The notes beneath the pieces are model-generated. The model did not search any database and had not been told where the DNA came from. It saw only the letters and a program-made list of their open reading frames with translations. DNA of 64,000 nt from Phytohabitans kaempferiae. Lineage in GTDB: Bacteria; Actinomycetota; Actinomycetes; Mycobacteriales; Micromonosporaceae. Made by a program: the position numbers and the translations under genes. Location of the stretch: NCBI RefSeq assembly GCF_042433955.1, contig NZ_JBHLUH010000084.1, positions 124,001-188,000 of the forward strand. The letters run 5' to 3'. Positions 36,289 through 44,143 of the stretch are shown one piece after another (the first letter of the stretch is position 1; each line of letters opens with the position of its first letter).

Positions 36289-38535
36289 TCACGATGCCGT
36301 GCGTGCCGCCTGCACCGCCGCGTACGCGTCGACCATCCCGGCGCCGGTCACGTCGACCGGGGCGCACTCGCCCGTGCTGTCGCCGGGGCTCGCGGACACG
36401 GCCGTGTCGCGCAGGATCTCCCGGGTACGCGGGATGTCGCCGACCAGCCGGGGGTTTGCCGACCACATCAGCGCCACCACGCCGGCCACGTGGGGAGTCG
36501 CCATCGAGGTGCCGCTGAGCTGGGCGTATCCGCCGCCGGGCATCGCGGAGAGGATGTCGTCGCCGGGCGCCACCAGGTCGGGCTTGGCGAGGTCGGACTC
36601 GGCGGGCCCGCGGCTGGAGAACTGCGTGACCTCCTTGCGCCGGTCGACCGCGCCGACCGTCTCCACATCGGCGTACGGGGCGGGCGGGTCGTCGATCGAG
36701 CCGCAGAACGGGCCGGTGTTGCCCGCCGCCGCGGCGAAGAAGATGCCGGCCGCCGCCATCGCCGCGGTCGCCCCGCGCAGTGCCCCCTGGTCGCATCCCT
36801 CGATCGGCGGGCAACCCCACGAGTTGGTGAGCACGTGCGGGGCCCGCTCGGGGCGGCCGTCGGTGAGCGGGTCGCCGCCGTACGGGAACGGGGCCAGCAT
36901 GAACTGCATGCAGTCCAGGTAGCGGGCCGGGTTGCCAAGGTTGCGGTCGAGGTTGACGCAGCCGACCCACTGCGCGCCGGGGGCCACGCCGACCGTACGT
37001 CCCACGGCGGAGCCGAGCGTGTGCGTGCCGTGCCCATTTCGGTCGGTGGGCGTGCGCGTGTGGTTCCACGGGTCGTACCAGGAGTCGTCGCCGCCGCGGA
37101 AGCCGCCGGAGAGCGCGGGATGCGCACCGTCCACACCGGAATCCGAGCTGCCGACCACGATGCCCGAGCCGTCGACGCCGAGCTGGCTGGCCGCGCGGTC
37201 GGCGCCGATCAGCGTGATGTTCCACGGCGGGGCGGAAGGGGCGGGCTCGTCGCCGTGGCTCACGCCCGGATTTGCGGGCAGTGGGCGCAGCCGCTGGCTC
37301 AGCAGCACGCGGTCGACGTCGTCGCGGCGGGAGAGCCACGCCCGGACGGCCGGGCCGCCCTCCACCTCGACGGCGTTGAGCAGGTAGTACGGCGTGTGGT
37401 CCAGGTGCCACCGGTCGAGCGTGCGGCGTAGGTCGGCCTGGCTGCTCTGAGCGTGCTCGACCAGCCGGCCGTACACGCTGGCGACCCGGGCCTCGTGGCT
37501 GCCGCCGGTCACTCCGGTCAGGTCCGCCTGCGACTTGAGGATCACGAAGAGGCGCTCGCCGTGCAGGCCAGGCTGGCCCGGTCCCAGGTATATCGCCCCG
37601 CCGGCGATCACCACGACGACCACCGCCACCGCACCGGCCCAGCGGTGGGCGAGGCGGGAACGCGCCAGCCCGTACCCGATGCCGACCAGGACCGCGACGG
37701 CGAGGGAGACGGCGGCGGCGATGGCGGCCCACGCGGGCAGGTCCCGCCCGCTGCTGAGCAGCAGCGTGATCTCCTCGGGATCGATGAAGGCCAGCGGGCC
37801 GGCGGCTGCGACCGCGACCAGCGGTGCGGCGCTGCGCAGCGCGGCGGCCGCGAAGCCGAGCGGCGGCAGCACCAGCATCGCGGCGAGCTGGGCGCCGGCC
37901 TGCCCCACGCCGGCCGCGAGCAGCAGCAGCGTGACGCCGGCGATGAAGCCGCCGAGCACCACGCCGTACCGGTCCCAGAAGGCGGCGTCGAGGATGGCGG
38001 CGGCGAGCCAGCCGACCGCGGCGGCCGCGAGCAGTGCGAGCACGGTCTCCGCCAGCCCGCCGAGCGCGCCGATCCAGAGCCATGGCAGGAGCACGGCGAG
38101 CCCGGCCGCGAAGCCGAGCGCCGGGAGGCTCGGGCGGCCGCGCAGCAGGATCGCGCCGCCCGCCGCGAGCAGGGCGAGGAGGGCGAGGTAGAACTCGTTT
38201 TGCGGCTGGGGCACGGCGCGCAGCAGGCCGAGGCCGCCCAGTGCCGCCGCGCCGGCGAGCCAGACCCGCCCGGCGGTGCGTATCGCGGCGGAGCGCGGCA
38301 CGAACGCGAGGATCACCGACGGCGTGCCGACCAGCACCGCGTTGACGATCGCGACGACCGGCCAGGTCCAGGCGGGCGTATGGAGGCCGGTCACCAGGAG
38401 CACCTGGTCGGCCAGCCAGCCCACCGCCTGGCACAGGACGGTCGCCACCACCGCCCAAACGCCGATCGACGCCGCGGCGACGACCACCCACGGGCTGGTG
38501 GGCCGCTCCGGGCCGGCGGGATACGGATACGCCAT
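36289..38535 (-). CDS. Subtilase (S8) fused to a polytopic membrane domain
   Basis: 748 aa. Residues 1 to about 310 hold roughly nine hydrophobic helices (ASIGVWAVVATVLCQAVGWLA, GFAAGLAVLLPWLWIGALG, WAAIAAAVSLAVAVLVGIGYG, WAGAVAVVVVVIAGGAIYL and others) with few polar loops. Then comes a propeptide-like segment (about 330-420, RLFVILKSQADL, Inhibitor I9-type) and an S8 domain with the triad D465 (SSDSGVDGAHP), H502 (NGHGTHT) and S677 (GTSMATPHVAG), with oxyanion Asn in AAAAGNTGPFC. The topology suggests a protease held outside by a multi-span domain rather than by one helix. It lies next to GNAT and MFS genes. The membrane domain is not one I recognise. Confidence 0.85.
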   Translation of the reverse strand: MAYPYPAGPERPTSPWVVVAAASIGVWAVVATVLCQAVGWLADQVLLVTGLHTPAWTWPVVAIVNAVLVGTPSVILAFVPRSAAIRTAGRVWLAGAAALGGLGLLRAVPQPQNEFYLALLALLAAGGAILLRGRPSLPALGFAAGLAVLLPWLWIGALGGLAETVLALLAAAAVGWLAAAILDAAFWDRYGVVLGGFIAGVTLLLLAAGVGQAGAQLAAMLVLPPLGFAAAALRSAAPLVAVAAAGPLAFIDPEEITLLLSSGRDLPAWAAIAAAVSLAVAVLVGIGYGLARSRLAHRWAGAVAVVVVVIAGGAIYLGPGQPGLHGERLFVILKSQADLTGVTGGSHEARVASVYGRLVEHAQSSQADLRRTLDRWHLDHTPYYLLNAVEVEGGPAVRAWLSRRDDVDRVLLSQRLRPLPANPGVSHGDEPAPSAPPWNITLIGADRAASQLGVDGSGIVVGSSDSGVDGAHPALSGGFRGGDDSWYDPWNHTRTPTDRNGHGTHTLGSAVGRTVGVAPGAQWVGCVNLDRNLGNPARYLDCMQFMLAPFPYGGDPLTDGRPERAPHVLTNSWGCPPIEGCDQGALRGATAAMAAAGIFFAAAAGNTGPFCGSIDDPPAPYADVETVGAVDRRKEVTQFSSRGPAESDLAKPDLVAPGDDILSAMPGGGYAQLSGTSMATPHVAGVVALMWSANPRLVGDIPRTREILRDTAVSASPGDSTGECAPVDVTGAGMVDAYAAVQAARTAS

Positions 38536-38610
38536 GTGCGAACCCTAGTGGGGTGCGGTGACGCGGCCACCGCCGAGCCGGTAGGTCGCTCACGGTGGCG
38601 GGGCGGCGGC

Positions 38611-38616
38611 TACGGT
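38611..38616 (+). promoter_or_regulatory. -10 element TACGGT of the leaderless glpD promoter
   Basis: TACGGT ends 6 bases before GTG 38623. No ribosome site is found. The subtilase gene on the other strand begins at 38535, so 38536-38610 is a short divergent promoter region. Confidence 0.45.
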
Positions 38617-38622
38617 GGACGG

Positions 38623-40404
38623 GTGCGAGATCCTGCCGTGTCCCGGTACGCCGCCAGCGAGCTCTCACCCGAGCGCCGCGCCGCCGACCTGCGCCGGCTG
38701 CGGACCGAACGCTTCGATGTCCTGGTGATCGGCGGTGGCGTCACCGGCGCCGGCGCCGCGCTCGACGCCGCCTCCCGCGGGCTCAAGGTCGCGCTGGTCG
38801 AGGCCCGTGACCTGGCTTCGGGCACATCCAGCCGGTCGAGCAAGCTGATCCATGGCGGCCTGCGCTACCTGGAGCAGTTGGAGCTGCACCTCGTGCACGA
38901 GGCGCTCACCGAGCGCGGCCTGCTCGCCACTCGCCTCGCCCCGCACCTGGTGCGGCCGGTGCCGATCCTCGTACCGCTGCCCGGTGGCCACTCGCCGCGC
39001 GAGTTTCCGGGCCGGGCGTGGCGCCGGGCGTACTACGGGGCGGGCGTGGCGGCGTACGACGCCTTCGCCGGCCTCTTCGGCGGCGGGCGGGGCATGCCGC
39101 TGCACCGCCACCTCTCCCGCGACGGCGCCCGGCACGTCTTCCCGAGCCTCCGCCCGGACACGGTGACCGGCGCGATCCGCTACTACGACGGGCAGGTCGA
39201 CGACGCCCGCCTGGTGGTCACGCTCGCACGCACCGCGGCCAGCCTCGGCGCGACGGTGGTGACCAGCACACGCGCTGTCGGGATGGTGCGGCAAGCCCGC
39301 GAGGTGACCGGCGTACGCGTGCGCGATCTCGAGTCCGGCACCGGCGAGTTCGAGGTGCGCGCGCGTACGGTGATCGCGGCCACCGGCGTGTGGAGCGACG
39401 ACATCTCGGCCATGCTCGGCGACGTCGGTGTGCGGCCCGGGCTGCGCGTGCGCGCCTCCAAGGGGGTGCACCTGGTGGTGCCCCGCTCGGCGATCACCGG
39501 CGACGCCGGCCTCATCCTGCGCACGTCCACCTCGGTGCTCTTCGTGCTGCCGTGGGGCGGTCACTGGATCATCGGTACGACCGACACCGACTGGCAACTC
39601 GACCGCGACCATCCGGCCGCCTCGGCACGCGACATCGAGTACCTGCTCGACCAGGTCAACCAGGTGCTCGACCGGCCGGTGTCCACCTCGGACATCGAGG
39701 GCGTCTACGCCGGGCTGCGCCCCCTCCTCTCCGGCGAGGCCGAGCCCACCTCGAAGCTCTCCCGCGAGCACGCCGTGGTGGAGCCGATGCTCGGGCTGAT
39801 GCTGGTGGCGGGGGGAAAGTACACGACGTACCGGGTGATGGCCGCCGATGTCGTCGACCGGGCCGCCCGCCGGCTCGGCGTACGTGTGCCCTCCCGCACC
39901 GCCGACCTGCCGCTGCTCGGCGCCGACGGGTACGCGGCGATGTGGCGTGACCGGCTCGACCTGGCGCGGCGGTACGGCGTGCGGGCCGGAGTGCTGGAGC
40001 ACCTGCTGGAGCGGTACGGCTCGCTCGCGCCCCAGCTCATCGCGATGATCCACGCCGAGCCGGGGCTGGCCGCGCCGCTGGCCGGAGCACCGGAGTACCT
40101 GACGGCGGAGGTGGCGTACGCGGCCCGGGCCGAGGGCGCGCTGCACCTCGACGACGTGCTGACCCGGCGCACCCGCATCTCGTTCGAGACGCCGCACCGG
40201 GGCACCGAGTCGGCCCAGCACGCCGCCGAGATCATGGGCGCGGTGCTGGGGTGGGACGCCGACGCGCGGGCCCGCGAGGTGGAGCACTACCTGGCGCGGG
40301 TCGAGGCGGAGCGCCAGTCGCAGAAGATGCCCGACGACGCGACGGCCGACGCGGCCCGGCTCGGCGCGCCGGATGTGCGGGGAGCCAGCCCGCTCGCCTC
40401 GTGA
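38623..40404 (+). CDS. glpD: FAD-dependent glycerol-3-phosphate dehydrogenase
   Basis: 593 aa. It oxidises glycerol-3-P to dihydroxyacetone-P and passes electrons to quinone at the inner face of the membrane. FAD-binding VIGGGVTGAGAALDAASRG, VEARDLASGTSSRSSKLIHGGLRYLE (family signature), the second flavin contact ATGVWSD, and IIGTTDTDW. The C-terminal cap domain (about 410-530) is present. The GTG start at 38623 follows the -10 by 6 bases; GTG 38638 is possible. No glpF or glpK is adjacent. Confidence 0.93.
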   Translation: MRDPAVSRYAASELSPERRAADLRRLRTERFDVLVIGGGVTGAGAALDAASRGLKVALVEARDLASGTSSRSSKLIHGGLRYLEQLELHLVHEALTERGLLATRLAPHLVRPVPILVPLPGGHSPREFPGRAWRRAYYGAGVAAYDAFAGLFGGGRGMPLHRHLSRDGARHVFPSLRPDTVTGAIRYYDGQVDDARLVVTLARTAASLGATVVTSTRAVGMVRQAREVTGVRVRDLESGTGEFEVRARTVIAATGVWSDDISAMLGDVGVRPGLRVRASKGVHLVVPRSAITGDAGLILRTSTSVLFVLPWGGHWIIGTTDTDWQLDRDHPAASARDIEYLLDQVNQVLDRPVSTSDIEGVYAGLRPLLSGEAEPTSKLSREHAVVEPMLGLMLVAGGKYTTYRVMAADVVDRAARRLGVRVPSRTADLPLLGADGYAAMWRDRLDLARRYGVRAGVLEHLLERYGSLAPQLIAMIHAEPGLAAPLAGAPEYLTAEVAYAARAEGALHLDDVLTRRTRISFETPHRGTESAQHAAEIMGAVLGWDADARAREVEHYLARVEAERQSQKMPDDATADAARLGAPDVRGASPLAS

Positions 40405-40504
40405 GAAACGGGCCAGGCGTACCGTCCATGCGGTGGGCTGACTGCGGCGACGCCCCGTCCACCGCGAAGCGCATCGTCGAGCTGGTGGAGATGAGCACGC
40501 CTTT

Positions 40505-41899
40505 CTAGAGCATCTTGCCGGGGTTGAGCAGGCCGGCCGGGTCGAGGGCGGCTTTGACGGCCTGCTGGACGCGTACGCCGACCGGGCCGATCTCGCGGGC
40601 CAGCCACTCCCGCTTGAGCAGGCCGACGCCGTGCTCGCCGGTGCAGGTGCCGCCGAGCCCGAGCGCCAGCTCCACGATGTCGTCGAAGGCCCGCTGGCAG
40701 CTCGCCACGCTCGCGGGGTCGGCGCGATCGACCACGATGTTGGGGTGCATGTTGCCGTCGCCGGCATGACCCACCACGCCGATCGCGACGCCGTGCTCGG
40801 CCGCGATCTTCTCGGTGCCGTCGAGGAGGGCGGCCAGCGCCGAGCGGGGTACGGCCACGTCGTCGATGATCAGGCCGCCGTTGCCCTGCGGGAACATCTC
40901 GGCCGCGTACTTCTCCATCGCCGGATGCGCCAGCCGCCGCGCCTGGAGCAGCTGGGCCGCCTCGACGGAGTCGGTGGCCGCGAACACCTCGTCGGCGCCC
41001 GCCGTCTCGCACAGCGCGGCGATCCGCTCCAGGTCGGCCGCGGCCCGGCTGCCGGTGTCGGAGGCGGCGAGCAGCAGCGCCTTCGCCTCGGTGCGCAGCC
41101 CCATCGGCTGGTACGCCTCGAGTGCGAACAGGTGGGTCTGGTCGAGCAGCTCCAGCAGGCTTGGCGAGAGCCCCTGGGCGGAGATGGCGGCGACCGCGGC
41201 ACCGGCCGCGGCCGTGGACGGGAAGAGCGCCACCAGCGTGAGCGACTCCTCGGCGGCCGGGCGCAGGCTCACCGTGATCTCGGTGATCACGCCGAGCGTC
41301 CCCTCCGAGCCGACGAAGAGGCGGGTCAGGTCGTAGCCGGCCACGCCCTTGGCGGTGCGCCGCCCGGTGCGCAGCACCTCGCCGGAGGCGAGCACGACCT
41401 CCAGCCCCAGCACGTACTCGGTGGTGACGCCGTACTTGACGCAGCACATGCCGCCCGCGTTGGTGGCCACGTTGCCGCCGATCGTGGAGGACTCCCACGA
41501 GCCGGGGTCGGGCGGGTAGCGCAGGCCGTGCTTGGCGACCTCGGCGGCGAGTGTGGCGTTGACCACGCCAGGCTGGAGCACGGCGGTGCGGTTGACCGGG
41601 TCGATCTCGACGATGCGGTTCATCGCCGTGGTGGAGAGCAGGATCGCGCCGTCCACCGCGTTGGCGGCGCCGGCCAGGCCGGTGCGGGCCCCCTGCGGTA
41701 CGAGCGGGACCTGGTGCTCCGCTGCGATCTTCACCACCGCGGCCACCTGCTCGGTCGTGCGCGGGCGTACGACCACCGCCGGCTCGCCCGCCGCACACAG
41801 GTCGGCCTCGTCGCGCTGGTGGCCCCTCAGCAGGTCAGGGTCGGTCAGGACGGCTTCGGCTGGAAGGGCGGTACGCAGCGCTGCGAGCAGATCGGCCAT
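40505..41899 (-). CDS. FAD-linked glycolate/D-lactate oxidase subunit (GlcD type)
   Basis: 464 aa. VAO-fold flavoprotein: N-terminal FAD domain (VVRPRTTEQVAAVVKIAAEH, GARTGLAGAA, GGNVATNAGGMCCVKYG) and C-terminal substrate domain ending GGTCTGEHGVGLLKREWL, with the catalytic H-G-V-G. It oxidises a 2-hydroxy acid to a 2-keto acid. It lacks the Fe-S subunit genes glcE and glcF. It ends 100 bases from glpD, convergent. Leaderless -10 TAGCCT (41912-41907) precedes ATG 41899. Confidence 0.9.
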   Translation of the reverse strand: MADLLAALRTALPAEAVLTDPDLLRGHQRDEADLCAAGEPAVVVRPRTTEQVAAVVKIAAEHQVPLVPQGARTGLAGAANAVDGAILLSTTAMNRIVEIDPVNRTAVLQPGVVNATLAAEVAKHGLRYPPDPGSWESSTIGGNVATNAGGMCCVKYGVTTEYVLGLEVVLASGEVLRTGRRTAKGVAGYDLTRLFVGSEGTLGVITEITVSLRPAAEESLTLVALFPSTAAAGAAVAAISAQGLSPSLLELLDQTHLFALEAYQPMGLRTEAKALLLAASDTGSRAAADLERIAALCETAGADEVFAATDSVEAAQLLQARRLAHPAMEKYAAEMFPQGNGGLIIDDVAVPRSALAALLDGTEKIAAEHGVAIGVVGHAGDGNMHPNIVVDRADPASVASCQRAFDDIVELALGLGGTCTGEHGVGLLKREWLAREIGPVGVRVQQAVKAALDPAGLLNPGKML

Positions 41900-41906
41900 G
41901 CCTCGC

Positions 41907-41928
41907 AGGCTAGCTGTCGCGCTACGGT
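41907..41928. promoter_or_regulatory. Divergent leaderless promoters, GlcD-like gene and DUF4031 unit
   Basis: Minus: -10 TAGCCT (41912-41907), 7 bases before ATG 41899. Plus: -10 TACGGT (41923-41928), 7 bases before ATG 41936, a 10-codon ORF that overlaps the DUF4031 start. Confidence 0.4.
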
Positions 41929-41935
41929 GACGGCC

Positions 41936-41968
41936 ATGAGCGAGGTTACGGGCGATGCTGTACGTTGA
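41936..41968 (+). CDS. 10-codon upstream ORF overlapping the DUF4031 start
   Basis: MSEVTGDAVR starts 7 bases after the -10 TACGGT and ends at TGA 41966-41968, inside DUF4031, whose ATG is at 41955. Ribosomes ending here could step back and restart. It opens with ATGAGCGAG, as does the linker ORF at 44042. It may just be leader text; evidence is thin. Confidence 0.25.
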   Translation: MSEVTGDAVR

Positions 41969-42224
41969 CCCGCCTGCCTGGCCGGCGCGCGGGCGGCTGT
42001 GGTCCCACCTGATCAGCGACGTGTCGTACGACGAGCTGCACGCGTTCGCGGAGATGCTCGGCGTGCCCCGGCGCGGGTTCGACCGCGATCACTACGACGT
42101 GCCGGCCGCGCGCGTGCAGGTGGCGGTGTGGCTCGGCGCCCGCCTGGTGTCGAGCCGGGAGATCGTCGGCCTGCTCCGCGGCACCGGGCTGCGCCGCCCC
42201 AAGCACCTGGTCAGGCGAGGCTGA
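41955..42224 (+). CDS. DUF4031 protein
   Basis: 89 aa, the normal length of the family (LYVDPPAWPARGRLWSHLISD, HAFAEMLGVPRRGFDRDHYDVP, GTGLRRPKH). It is a small single domain with conserved His, Asp and Arg, probably an enzyme or nucleotide-binding protein, function unknown. The last 14 bases overlap the end of the convergent HD gene. Translation may be reached through the 10-codon ORF that starts at the promoter. Confidence 0.85.
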   Translation: MLYVDPPAWPARGRLWSHLISDVSYDELHAFAEMLGVPRRGFDRDHYDVPAARVQVAVWLGARLVSSREIVGLLRGTGLRRPKHLVRRG

Positions 42225-42834
42225 GCAGCTCCCGTTTCAGGTTGGCGCGGGCCGGAGCCTCCCACCGGGCGGCGAGCGCCGGGCGGCGGTAGAGCGCGGG
42301 CAGGTCGAGCAGGCCGCGGAGCACGGCCGCCCGCCCGGCCCGGAAGAGGTCGTCGGGCACGTGCGCGTACTCCCGGCGCACCGCCGCGGCGTAGGCGTCG
42401 TACTCGGCCGGCGGGCGGGCGAGCACGGCCAGGTCGGCGTCGCAGAGCAGCTCGCCGTCGGCGTCTCCGGGCGCCACCACGTGCCCGGCCGTGAGCAGCA
42501 CCAGCCGTTCCACCTCGGCCGCGACCGGCTCGGGCACGCCCAGCCCGGCCAGCTCGGCGCGGGCCAGCGCGGCGCTCTCCCGCTCGTTGGCGTCGCCGGG
42601 GGAGCGCGGGTCGTAGACGGCGTCGTGGTACCAGGTGGCGAGGCGTACCGGGTCGCCACCGCCCTCCGCGTCCACCGTGGACAGCATCGCGGTGAGGTGC
42701 TCGACCGTGTGGTAGTGCCGCTGCGGCTCCCGCCACCGGGCGAGCAGGGCCGCGCCCGCCTCGGCCAGCGTCGCGTCGCCGGCGGTCGAGCCGGCGCCTC
42801 GCGCCGCCACCGTCCAACGCTCGATCAGGGTCAT
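42211..42834 (-). CDS. HD-domain metal-dependent phosphohydrolase
   Basis: 207 aa from ATG 42834. Metal ligands: H in RHYHTVEHL, HD in ATWYHDAVYDP, and a later Asp in LCDADLAVL. Members of this group hydrolyse phosphate esters, often nucleotides, in the cytosol. ATG 42834 begins the conserved MTLIERW; an upstream start at 42876 gives an unrelated lead. The gene overlaps DUF4031 tail to tail by 14 bases. It is divergent from the FUSC-type transporter. Confidence 0.85.
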   Translation of the reverse strand: MTLIERWTVAARGAGSTAGDATLAEAGAALLARWREPQRHYHTVEHLTAMLSTVDAEGGGDPVRLATWYHDAVYDPRSPGDANERESAALARAELAGLGVPEPVAAEVERLVLLTAGHVVAPGDADGELLCDADLAVLARPPAEYDAYAAAVRREYAHVPDDLFRAGRAAVLRGLLDLPALYRRPALAARWEAPARANLKRELLSLA

Positions 42835-42851
42835 GCGCCGATCATGCCCGG

Positions 42852-42857
42852 TAGTCT
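42852..42857 (+). promoter_or_regulatory. -10 element TAGTCT of a leaderless promoter
   Basis: TAGTCT ends 6 bases before ATG 42864, with no ribosome site between. Confidence 0.4.
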
Positions 42858-42863
42858 CCCGGC

Positions 42864-44000
42864 ATGGCGCTCGCAACCGATGGGCTGGCCCGGCGCACCG
42901 GTGCCGATCTGCGCGACCGCCTTCGCCGCGTGCGGATGAACGTGCTGCTGGCGCTCCAGACCGGGATCGCCGCCGGCCTCGCCTGGCTGATCGCGCACGA
43001 GCTGATCGGCCACAGCGCGCCCTTCTTCGCCCCCATCGCGGCGGTGATCACGCTCGCGGTGTCGGTGGGGCAGCGGCTGCGGCGGGCGTTCGAGCTGGTC
43101 TTCGGGGTCGCGATCGGGATCGCGGTCGGCGACCTGCTGATCTACCTGATCGGCACCGGACCGTGGCAGGTCGGGCTGGTGGTCACGCTCGCGATCGTCA
43201 CCGCGATCTTCGTGGGCGGCGGGTCGGCCCTGGTCACGCAGGCCGCCTCGTCGGCCGTACTGGTCGCCACGCTCACCCCGCCCACGATCACCGGTATCTC
43301 GTACGACCGGTTCGTGGACGCGCTCGTCGGCGGCCTGGTGGGGCTCGGCGTGATGGCGCTGCTGCTCCCGCTCAACCCGCTGACCGTGGTGGGGCGGGCG
43401 GCGGGACCGGCCCTCGACGTACTCGGGGAGGGGCTGACCGCGACCGCCGAGGCGCTCGCGTCGCGCGACACCGACCGGGCGGAGGCGGCGCTGGCGCGAC
43501 TGCGGGCGGCGGAGGGCGACCTGCGCACGCTCCAGGAGGCGATCGAGGCGGCGAGCGAGACCACCGCGCTGGCGCCGGTGCGGTGGCGGGCGCGGGGCGC
43601 GCTCAACCAGTACGTCGACGCGGCCGAACACGTGGCCCGCGCCCTGCGCAACAGCCGCGTACTGGTGCGGCGGGCACTCACGCTGCTGCGCGACGGCGAG
43701 CCGCTGCCGGCGGAACTGGTCGAGGCGGTCGAGGCGCTCGGCGAGGCGGTGGGCTGGCTGCGGCGGGAGCTGGCGGACGCGGTCGAGCCGGTGGCGGCCC
43801 GGGAGCGGGCGCTGCGGGCGGCGAGCGAGGCCGGCGTGGCGTACGCGGCGGGGGTCGGCTTCTCCGGCAGCGTGATCGTCGCCCAGGTCCGCTCCACTGC
43901 GGTCGACCTGGTCCGCGCGTCCGGTGTCAACGGGTCGGACGCCAACCGCCTGGTGCGCCGCGCGGTGGGCCGGCATGTGCCGCCCTCCCCGCGCGGCTGA
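42864..44000 (+). CDS. FUSC/aromatic acid exporter family membrane protein
   Basis: 378 aa. About six membrane helices in the first 165 residues (LLALQTGIAAGLAWLIAHELI, APIAAVITLAVSV, VFGVAIGIAVGDLLIYL, VGLVVTLAIVTAIFVG and others) are followed by a long helical cytoplasmic domain (about 175-345, EALASRDTDRAEAALARL...) with coiled-coil character. The family moves aromatic acids or siderophore-like anions. It is followed by the 33-codon linker ORF and prsW on the same strand, though a -10 element at 44029 suggests a separate start. Confidence 0.85.
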   Translation: MALATDGLARRTGADLRDRLRRVRMNVLLALQTGIAAGLAWLIAHELIGHSAPFFAPIAAVITLAVSVGQRLRRAFELVFGVAIGIAVGDLLIYLIGTGPWQVGLVVTLAIVTAIFVGGGSALVTQAASSAVLVATLTPPTITGISYDRFVDALVGGLVGLGVMALLLPLNPLTVVGRAAGPALDVLGEGLTATAEALASRDTDRAEAALARLRAAEGDLRTLQEAIEAASETTALAPVRWRARGALNQYVDAAEHVARALRNSRVLVRRALTLLRDGEPLPAELVEAVEALGEAVGWLRRELADAVEPVAARERALRAASEAGVAYAAGVGFSGSVIVAQVRSTAVDLVRASGVNGSDANRLVRRAVGRHVPPSPRG

Positions 44001-44028
44001 TGAGACCCGGCCCTTTCCGGCGGACGGC

Positions 44029-44034
44029 TAGGCT
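44029..44034 (+). promoter_or_regulatory. -10 element TAGGCT of a leaderless promoter for the linker ORF-prsW unit
   Basis: TAGGCT ends 7 bases before ATG 44042 of the 33-codon ORF. The mini-ORF would then be the leaderless first cistron, handing ribosomes to prsW. Confidence 0.4.
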
Positions 44035-44041
44035 GGGCGGC

Positions 44042-44143
44042 ATGAGCGAGCGCGGCGAGCGAGTCATCAAGCTCAGTGCGTTTGGAGCCTCGTGCCCGCC
44101 CGCAGCGAAATGTCCGCCCGCGGCGAAGCGAGGACGGGCATGA
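44042..44143 (+). CDS. 33-codon linker ORF ahead of prsW (same family as 12896-12979)
   Basis: It encodes MSERGERVIKLSAFG... ending KRGRA. It shares with the copy at 12896-12979 the start (ATGA.CGAGCGC.GCG), the GCGAGTCATCA block and the GCGAGGACGGGC end with stop overlapping the next start. Here the TGA overlaps the prsW ATG as ATGA (44140-44143). An 18-bp tandem repeat (44093-44110 and 44111-44128) duplicates residues CPPAAK. The GAGGACGGG end can act as ribosome site for prsW. The peptide itself is basic and Pro-rich with no known domain. Confidence 0.5.
   Translation: MSERGERVIKLSAFGASCPPAAKCPPAAKRGRA

Noticed and set aside
40428..40508. 26-codon ORF MRWADCGDAPSTAKRIVELV... between glpD and the GlcD-like gene
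   Set aside because: Its end overlaps the convergent gene and it has no supported promoter or ribosome site. It could be a remnant but is not provable.
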